A DNA stretch of 64,000 nucleotides. Origin: Mesorhizobium sp. B2-3-12 (lineage in GTDB: Bacteria > Pseudomonadota > Alphaproteobacteria > Rhizobiales > Rhizobiaceae). Below are positions 59,074-64,000 of the stretch, piece by piece. The translations under genes and the position numbers were made by a program. Position 1 is the stretch's first letter; each line of letters opens with the position of its first letter. The stretch is taken from positions 62,001 to 126,000 of the forward strand of contig NZ_VFVR01000005.1 in NCBI RefSeq assembly GCF_006442205.1, written 5' to 3'. The notes under the pieces are model-generated. The model saw nothing but the letters and a program-made list of their open reading frames with translations, was not told the DNA's origin and searched no databases.

Positions 59074-60066
59074 ATGCTGATCTCGCAGATTCTCGACGAC
59101 GCCGAGACGATCCGTGTCGTTGCCCGCAGCGGCGGCAAAACCCGGATCATCAACGGGGCGCGAAGCGTCTATTCGCTGGCGATGGAGGCCGCCCGTACGG
59201 GTGTGGGCCTCGCCGCCCTGATCGAACGCAAGGGGCTCGGCGAGACGATCGATCTCGACGCCGCCTATAAAAGGGGGCGCCTGCTGTCTCCGATCAATCA
59301 CCCCGACCCGGCGCATCTGCACCTGACCGGCACGGGGCTGACGCATCTCGGCTCGGCGGCAACGCGCGATTCCATGCACAAGAAGCTCAGCACCGACGGC
59401 GAGGAGCAGCTCACCGATTCCATGAAGATGTTCCGCATGGGACTGGAAGGCGGCAAACCCGCGAAAGGTCAGGTCGGCGTGCAGCCGGAATGGTTCTACA
59501 AGGGCAACGGCACCATGGCGGTCGCGCCGGGCGCGGCGCTCATGTCGCCGGCCTTTGCCAAGGATGCCGGCGAGGAACCCGAAGTCGCCGGGATCTATGT
59601 CATCGGCGACGATGGCGCGCCGTTCCGCGTCGGCTTCACCCTGTCGAACGAATTCTCCGACCATGTGACCGAGCGCGTGAACTATCTCTTCCTCGCCCAC
59701 TCCAAGCTGCGCAATGCCTCATTCGGGCCGGAGATCCTGATCGGAGATCTGCCTTCGGACATCAGAGGCACGTCGCGCATCGTGCGCGACGGCAAGACAT
59801 TGTGGGAAAAGCCCTTCCTGTCGGGTGAAACGAACATGTCGCACACCATCGCCAATCTCGAACACCACCACTTCAAATATTCAGCCTTCCGCCAGCCGGG
59901 CGACGTGCATGTGCACATGTTCGGCACCGCCACGCTTTCCTTCGCCGACGGCATCAATACGGAGGCCGGCGACGTGTTCGAGATCGAGGCAGGGGATTTC
60001 GGACTGCCGCTGCGCAACCCGCTGGAAATCGAAAAGCCGGTGAAGGTGGCGGTGAAGGCGCTTTGA
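59074..60066 (+). CDS. gguC: GguC / AraD1-family protein (FAH-like fold)
   Basis: Cytoplasmic protein of 330 residues. Conserved-looking stretches are LSPINHPDPAHLHLTGTGLTHLGSA, GVQPEWFYKGNG, the VGFTLSNEFSDHVTERVNYLFLAHSKLR region with acidic metal ligands, and a C-terminal HMFGTATLSFADGI, consistent with the fumarylacetoacetate-hydrolase superfamily. In Agrobacterium gguC ends the chvE-gguAB operon; AraD1 relatives act on 2-keto-3-deoxy sugar acids such as L-2-keto-3-deoxyarabonate. ATG 59074 follows GAGAGG. The precise reaction here is inferred. Confidence 0.87.
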   Translation: MLISQILDDAETIRVVARSGGKTRIINGARSVYSLAMEAARTGVGLAALIERKGLGETIDLDAAYKRGRLLSPINHPDPAHLHLTGTGLTHLGSAATRDSMHKKLSTDGEEQLTDSMKMFRMGLEGGKPAKGQVGVQPEWFYKGNGTMAVAPGAALMSPAFAKDAGEEPEVAGIYVIGDDGAPFRVGFTLSNEFSDHVTERVNYLFLAHSKLRNASFGPEILIGDLPSDIRGTSRIVRDGKTLWEKPFLSGETNMSHTIANLEHHHFKYSAFRQPGDVHVHMFGTATLSFADGINTEAGDVFEIEAGDFGLPLRNPLEIEKPVKVAVKAL

Positions 60067-60117
60067 AAGCCATGAGCGCGGGATCTCCCTCTCGTGGGGA
60101 GATCGGCGGCTTCGACC

Positions 60118-61230
60118 TTACCGCACCGGGCGGAAATGCTTTGAGAGCTTGAGGCCTTGCGCCTGGTAGTTCGAGCCCAGATCGGTCCCGTAAAGCGCCC
60201 GCGGCCGCTTCAGCATGTGCTCGTAGACCAGCCGGCCGACGATCTGGCCATGGTCGAGGATGAACGGCACTTCGTGGCTGCGCACCTCGAGCACCGCCCG
60301 GCTGCCGGTGCCGCCGGACGCCGAATGGCCGAACCCCGGATCGAAGAAGCCGGCATAGTGGACACGGAACTCGCCGACCAGCGGGTCGAAGGGCGTCATC
60401 TCGGCGGCGTAGAGCGGCGGCACATGCACCGCCTCCTGGCTGACCAGGATGTAGAACTCGTCGGGATCGAGCACCAGCTCGCCGGCACCGCTCTTGTGGA
60501 TCGGCTCCCAGAAGTCGACGACATCCTGCGCGGCACGCTTGTCGACATCGACGAGGCCGGTGTGGTGCTTGCCGCGATAGCCGACCAGCCCATCCTTGTC
60601 GCCGTTGAGGTCGATCGAAAGCGCGATGCCGCCGCCGGAAATGTTGGGCGGCTCGGTGGCGACCAGCATTTCGGCGCGGTGCAACTCGTGCAACTCGGCT
60701 TCCGAAAGCAATGCGTTACCCGTTCGAAAGCGGATCTGCGACAGGCGCGACCCGGTGCGCGCAATGATCGGGAAGGTGCGCGGGCTGACTTCGAGATAGA
60801 GCGGACCGTGATAGCCGGCGGCGATCTTGTCGAACTCGTGGCCACGGTCGGTCATCACGCGAGTGAAGATGTCGAGCCGCCCGGTCGAGCTCTTCGGATT
60901 GGCCGAGGCCGAAATGTCAGCCGGCAGCGCCAGACTTTCGAGCAGCGGCACAATATAGACGCAGCCGGTTTCGAGAACCGCGCCTTCGGTCAGATTGATC
61001 TCGTGGAGTTGCAGCCGATCGAGCTTTTCCGAAACCTTGTGGTTGGGACCGGGCAGGAACGAGGCGCGCACCCGCCAGGCCTTTTCGCCCAATCTGAGAT
61101 CAAGGCTGGCGGGCTGGATCTGGTCGGGATCGAGGGCGCGCGGCGACTTCAGCGCGCCGGACTGGAACAGCGCCGAAATGTCCTGATCGGGAAGAATGCC
61201 TGTCTGCCGCAAAGTCTGGCTCCGCCCCAA
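60118..61230 (-). CDS. dcd: 2'-deoxycytidine 5'-triphosphate deaminase (long, double-domain form)
   Basis: Protein of about 370 residues with two dUTPase-like modules, a form I associate with alphaproteobacteria. The first module has IQPASLDLRLGEKAWRVRA and ISASANPKSSTGRLDIFTRV; the second has YAAEMTPFDPLVGEFRVHYAGFFDPGFGH and ILDHGQIVGRLVYE. It should deaminate dCTP to dUTP for thymidylate synthesis. TTG 61230 with AAAGGGA upstream is the likely start; TTG 61263 is an alternative. It is transcribed away from metZ. Confidence 0.85.
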   Translation of the reverse strand: MGRSQTLRQTGILPDQDISALFQSGALKSPRALDPDQIQPASLDLRLGEKAWRVRASFLPGPNHKVSEKLDRLQLHEINLTEGAVLETGCVYIVPLLESLALPADISASANPKSSTGRLDIFTRVMTDRGHEFDKIAAGYHGPLYLEVSPRTFPIIARTGSRLSQIRFRTGNALLSEAELHELHRAEMLVATEPPNISGGGIALSIDLNGDKDGLVGYRGKHHTGLVDVDKRAAQDVVDFWEPIHKSGAGELVLDPDEFYILVSQEAVHVPPLYAAEMTPFDPLVGEFRVHYAGFFDPGFGHSASGGTGSRAVLEVRSHEVPFILDHGQIVGRLVYEHMLKRPRALYGTDLGSNYQAQGLKLSKHFRPVR

Positions 61231-61358
61231 GACTGGTCCCTTTGTTGCAGGTTCTTGCCGCAAAACCGCTGGGCACTTTCGCGGAACCTGCCTTGGTACA
61301 AACCTCTTAATGAAGCCGGCAATTGACGCAAGCGTGGCGCGGGTCTAAAGGGTCGTTA

Positions 61359-61414
61359 TCCCGTGGTGATTTGGCCGGTCGGCTTGCAGCCACGTTAAAC
61401 AAGTCGCTAAAGGA
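61359..61414 (+). ncRNA. SAM-II riboswitch
   Basis: The compact SAM-II (metA motif) pattern is readable: CCGTGGTGATTTG, a GGCCGG/CGGCTTGCAGCC pairing region, CACG closing P1 with CGTG, then TTAAA and the pseudoknot strand GCTAAAGG. It lies about 70 bp before metZ, the classic place for this aptamer in alphaproteobacteria. S-adenosylmethionine binding would lower metZ expression. Confidence 0.9.
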
Positions 61415-61438
61415 CCGTCGGGCCGCAAGGCCGTATGG

Positions 61439-61470
61439 ACCGGTTGCGACTTTTCGCGGCCGGTTTTTTT
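61439..61470 (+). terminator. Intrinsic terminator between riboswitch and metZ
   Basis: ACCGG/CCGGT and GCGA/TCGC form an interrupted stem around CTTT, followed by six T residues, 16 bp before the metZ ATG. A stable GGCC-GCAA-GGCC tetraloop hairpin lies just before it (61421-61432). It is probably the SAM-dependent expression platform. Confidence 0.65.
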
Positions 61471-61486
61471 GTGTTTGGACAGGACG

Positions 61487-62677
61487 ATGACGAGCAAGAC
61501 GCGCAACTGGAAGCCTCAAACCGCACTGGTGCATGGCGGAACCCTGCGTTCCCAATTCGGCGAAACCGCCGAGGCGATGTATCTGACCCAGGGCTATGTC
61601 TACAAGACCGCCCAGGCGGCGGAAGCCCGGTTCAAGGGCGAAGAGCCAGGCTTCATCTATTCGCGCTACGCGAACCCGACCGTCGACATGTTTGAAAAGC
61701 GCATGTGCGCGCTGGAAGGCGCCGAGGACGCGCGCGCCACGGCATCGGGCATGGCGGCGGTGACGGCGGCCCTTCTGTGCAGCGTCAAGGCCGGCGACCA
61801 TATCGTGGCGGCGCGCGCGCTGTTCGGCTCCTGCCGCTGGGTGGTCGAGACGCTGGCGCCGCGCTACGGCATCGAGGCCACGTTGGTCGACGGCACCGAT
61901 ATCGCCAATTGGGAAAAGGCGGTCAGGCCGAACACCAAGCTGTTTTTCCTGGAAAGCCCCACCAACCCGACGCTGGAAGTGGTCGACATCGCGGCAGTCG
62001 CTTCGCTTGCCAATTCGATCGGCGCGCGGCTTGTCGTCGACAATGTCTTCGCCACGCCGCTGCAGCAGAAGCCGTTGCAGCTTGGCGCGCACATCGTCGT
62101 CTACTCGGCCACCAAGCACATTGACGGCCAGGGCCGTTGTCTCGGCGGCGTCATCCTGTCGGACAAGAAGTGGATCGACGAGAACCTGCACGACTATTTC
62201 CGCCACACCGGCCCGAGCCTGTCGCCCTTCAATGCCTGGACCTTGCTGAAGGGCCTGGAGACGTTGCCGCTGCGCGTGCGCCAGCAGACGGAAAGCGCCG
62301 GCAGGATCGCCGATTTCCTGGCCGAGCAGCCGCAGATCGCGCGTGTGATCTATCCCGGCCGCGCCGACCACCCGCAGGCCGACATCGTCAAGAAACAGAT
62401 GTCGGGCGGCTCGACGCTGATCTGCCTCGACGTCAAGGGCGGCAAGCCGGCGGCCTTCGCCCTGCAGAACGCCCTCGACATCGTGCTGATCTCGAACAAT
62501 CTCGGCGACGCCAAGAGCCTGATCACCCACCCGGCGACGACCACGCACAAGAACCTGAGCGACGAGGCCCGCGCCGAACTCGGCATCGGGCCAGGTACGC
62601 TCAGGCTGTCTGTCGGCCTGGAGGACGCCGACGACCTGCTGGAGGATATCGCGCAGGCGCTGAAGACGGCCAAGTAG
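61487..62677 (+). CDS. metZ: O-succinylhomoserine sulfhydrylase
   Basis: Cys/Met-metabolism PLP enzyme of 396 residues that makes homocysteine directly from O-succinylhomoserine and sulfide. Features: TALVHGGTLRSQFGETAEAMYLTQGY at the N-terminus, SRYANPTVDMFEKRM, FFLESPTNPTLEVVDI, the PLP lysine in YSATKHIDGQGR, and ISNNLGDAKSLITHPATTTH. ATG 61487 follows AGGA; an upstream in-frame start lies in the terminator. It is preceded by a SAM-II riboswitch, tying it to methionine supply. Confidence 0.95.
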   Translation: MTSKTRNWKPQTALVHGGTLRSQFGETAEAMYLTQGYVYKTAQAAEARFKGEEPGFIYSRYANPTVDMFEKRMCALEGAEDARATASGMAAVTAALLCSVKAGDHIVAARALFGSCRWVVETLAPRYGIEATLVDGTDIANWEKAVRPNTKLFFLESPTNPTLEVVDIAAVASLANSIGARLVVDNVFATPLQQKPLQLGAHIVVYSATKHIDGQGRCLGGVILSDKKWIDENLHDYFRHTGPSLSPFNAWTLLKGLETLPLRVRQQTESAGRIADFLAEQPQIARVIYPGRADHPQADIVKKQMSGGSTLICLDVKGGKPAAFALQNALDIVLISNNLGDAKSLITHPATTTHKNLSDEARAELGIGPGTLRLSVGLEDADDLLEDIAQALKTAK

Positions 62678-62707
62678 CTGCTCAGCAGCAGGCAGCGGGG
62701 CGGAGAG

Positions 62708-63034
62708 TTACAAACCCACCGCCTTGCGCAGCGCTTCATTCATGCGTGTCTGCCAGCCATCGCCATCGGCCTTGAAACGGTCGAGAACATCGGCGTCGAG
62801 CCGCAACTGTATGGCACGCTTGGGCCGCGCCAGCGGCGGCCTGCCGGCCTTGCGGCGCGAGACGACATCGGTCGGCTGCGCATCCGGATCAGCCTCGGCC
62901 GCAACGCTGATCGCAGCGTTTTCCTCGTTGGTCATCGCGGCAAGCGCCTTGCGTGCGAGCGACAAAGCCTTTGCACGTGACCGTTTTGGCGGAGCAGCCT
63001 CACGGCGCACAACTGTCTTAGAGGTTTTCGACAT
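62708..63034 (-). CDS. brnA: BrnA-type antitoxin
   Basis: Antitoxin of 108 residues. The basic, flexible N-terminus precedes a conserved C-terminal RHH-like block: RRKAGRPPLARPKRAIQLRLDADVLDRFKADGDGWQTRMNEALR, in which RLDADVL and the GDGWQTRMN motif are the BrnA hallmarks. The start overlaps the toxin end by 17 bp, in the toxin-first order usual for BrnTA. It should bind BrnT and repress the shared promoter. Confidence 0.9.
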   Translation of the reverse strand: MSKTSKTVVRREAAPPKRSRAKALSLARKALAAMTNEENAAISVAAEADPDAQPTDVVSRRKAGRPPLARPKRAIQLRLDADVLDRFKADGDGWQTRMNEALRKAVGL

Positions 63035-63287
63035 AGTCCATAATTTCTTGCCTTGTGGCCCTGCGTAACGAAATAACGCGGACGGCATCGCCTCGCTCGA
63101 CATAAACCATCACATAAACGCCAGCCTCGATCAGACCGATGGCAACAAGACGGTCCTCACCAAAGTCCTCACTGTCATCAAGCCTGACAAGGGCATTGGC
63201 AAAATCAAAGGACGAGGCGATCGCAAAGTCCACGCCATGTTTGGCCCGGTTTGTCCTTGCCTTGGTTTCATCCCACTCGAACAGCAT
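63018..63287 (-). CDS. brnT: BrnT-type toxin (RelE-fold ribonuclease)
   Basis: Toxin of 89 residues. FEWDETKARTNRAKHGVDFAIA is the characteristic BrnT N-terminus, followed by DRLVAIGLIEAGVYVMVYVERGD and the catalytic-region VISLRRATRQEIMDY. Family members are RelE-like ribonucleases that halt translation. It is the first gene of the brnTA operon and has a strong promoter directly upstream. Lengths of both partners are normal, so the module looks intact. Confidence 0.92.
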   Translation of the reverse strand: MLFEWDETKARTNRAKHGVDFAIASSFDFANALVRLDDSEDFGEDRLVAIGLIEAGVYVMVYVERGDAVRVISLRRATRQEIMDYVENL

Positions 63288-63313
63288 TCGCCGACGGTGC
63301 GTCCCGTAAATTG

Positions 63314-63358
63314 CGTATACACAAAAATAGCGTGCGAGTCAATAATTCTGTATATACG
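63314..63358 (-). promoter_or_regulatory. brnTA promoter with overlapping operator arms
   Basis: On the minus strand TTGACT and TATACG are separated by exactly 17 bp, a near-consensus sigma-70 promoter 27 bp before brnT. The -10 lies in CGTATAC (63314-63320), whose counterpart GTATATACG lies at 63350-63358, an inverted pair bracketing the promoter, as expected for BrnA autorepression. Confidence 0.6.
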
Positions 63359-63395
63359 ATAATTACAGCTGAAAACAGACGGAACTTCCGCGCCT

Positions 63396-64000
63396 TCAGG
63401 CGCGCGACGGCGTCTCCTCCAGTTCGGCTGTCTTGGTGCGGATGGTCATCGCGTTGCCGCGCCAGTCGACGGCGCCGCCAAGCCAGCCGCGCGTCCACAT
63501 CGCCGGCAGGATCAGGTCGCGAACCATCATGGCCGCGACCATGCGCGACGACACGTACCAGCCTTTGGACAAGGCCAGGGCGTATTCCGGAAGGTAGAAG
63601 GCCGCCAACACGGCGATCGCCGTCAGTGGCAGACTGACGCCCGCGCTCGCCGCCGCAACCAGAGCAAGCACCAGCGGCACCGCCGCTCCAGTCAGGATTT
63701 CGGGCGCGAAGAACAGCGGGAAGGTGACGCGGCGCAGGCGCGCCCAGCGGGCCTGGCGCGACCAGATCTCGCCAAGCGTGCGCCGACCAAGCGGCTGCTC
63801 GAAGGGTGCCGCCACGAGATTGACGCGCAGGCCGAGGCCGTTCACCAGCTTGGTCGCGGCGGCGTCCTCGGCGATCTCGGCGGCCAGCGCGCGAATGCCG
63901 CCATTGGCATCCAGCATCGGCTTGTTCCACAGCATGCTCTTGCCCTGGGCGAAGCCGAGGCCGAGCGCCTCGCCGGCATACTGCCAGCGGGCCTGCAGCG
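63396..64000 (-). CDS. GT21-like (ceramide glucosyltransferase type) glycosyltransferase, 5' end cut by window
   Basis: The C-terminal 200 or so residues of a membrane glycosyltransferase whose start lies beyond 64000. From the edge inward it has QARWQYAGEALGLGFAQGKS, NGGIRALAAEIAEDAAATKL with the EDxxxxxL acceptor motif, and RQARWARLRR, which matches the (R/Q)xxRW motif of processive or ceramide-type GT2/GT21 enzymes. C-terminal helices (LTGAAVPLVLALVAAASAGV, LPLTAIAVLAAFYLPEYALA) follow. It is probably a membrane glycolipid synthase. The donor site (D1, D2) is outside the window. Confidence 0.82.
   Translation of the reverse strand, partial: LQARWQYAGEALGLGFAQGKSMLWNKPMLDANGGIRALAAEIAEDAAATKLVNGLGLRVNLVAAPFEQPLGRRTLGEIWSRQARWARLRRVTFPLFFAPEILTGAAVPLVLALVAAASAGVSLPLTAIAVLAAFYLPEYALALSKGWYVSSRMVAAMMVRDLILPAMWTRGWLGGAVDWRGNAMTIRTKTAELEETPSRA

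Overview
The window reads as about 64 kb of chromosome from a rhizobial alphaproteobacterium, most likely Mesorhizobium or a close relative. Supporting features are uniformly high GC, a C5-pathway 5-aminolevulinate synthase (HemA), a chvE-gguA-gguB-gguC operon with a divergent gbpR-type LysR gene, a Rhizobium-type rhamnose locus (rhaDI / rhaRSTPQUK), a SAM-II riboswitch before metZ, RIME-like palindromic intergenic repeats, and a tRNA-Phe whose 3' end serves as an integration site, as in Mesorhizobium symbiosis islands. The genus is inferred from gene content. No alignment was run.

Layout. 1-2.0 kb: the end of a sugar ABC operon (partial binding protein) and a divergent AraC regulator. 2.1-4.2 kb: tRNA-Phe followed by a 2-kb integrated element bounded by a perfect 17-bp repeat, holding a tyrosine recombinase with complete catalytic residues and a few small or scrambled ORFs. 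4.3-8.1 kb: pcaR and divergent pcaIJF, the last steps of the beta-ketoadipate pathway. 8.1-13.1 kb: a fhuD-fhuB-esterase iron-siderophore operon and two small genes. 13.1-14.9 kb: gamma-glutamyltranspeptidase. 15.1-26.0 kb: the L-rhamnose locus, with rhaD-rhaI on one strand and rhaR-rhaS-rhaT-rhaP-rhaQ-rhaU-rhaK on the other. 26.0-29.1 kb: dadA plus a racemase fused to an arginase-like domain that has lost most metal ligands. 29.2-33.7 kb: galE, hemA, an aminotransferase and mscL. 33.9-38.2 kb: a CrbS/CrbR-like two-component pair, in which the sensor carries a sodium/solute symporter domain. 38.3-43 kb: housekeeping genes (DUF952, pyrD, MATE exporter, HDAC-like amidohydrolase, small membrane protein). 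43.2-46.8 kb: a structured leader, a beta-barrel OMP, a lipoprotein and an OmpR/EnvZ-type pair. 46.9-52.7 kb: a cell-surface glycan cluster (GtrB-like transferase, methyltransferase, GtrA, multi-spanning membrane protein, frameshifted acyltransferase). 52.8 kb: tRNA-Gly(CCC) and an Arg/His-rich secreted protein. 53.5-60.1 kb: gbpR / chvE-gguABC. 60.1-64 kb: dCTP deaminase, SAM-II riboswitch plus terminator plus metZ, a BrnT/BrnA toxin-antitoxin pair, and a partial GT21-like glycosyltransferase.

Working together: three sugar-uptake systems (partial ABC, rhamnose, ChvE-Ggu), aromatic catabolism through pcaIJF, siderophore iron uptake and an acetate-type sensor suggest a soil or rhizosphere lifestyle. 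In both complete sugar operons a strong hairpin and a copy of the same dispersed palindromic repeat lie exactly between the binding-protein gene and the ATPase gene. The most unusual items are the racemase/pseudo-arginase fusion, the 2-kb element in tRNA-Phe, the nested RNA structure before the OMP gene, the acyltransferase frameshift, and the SAM-II riboswitch followed by an intrinsic terminator.
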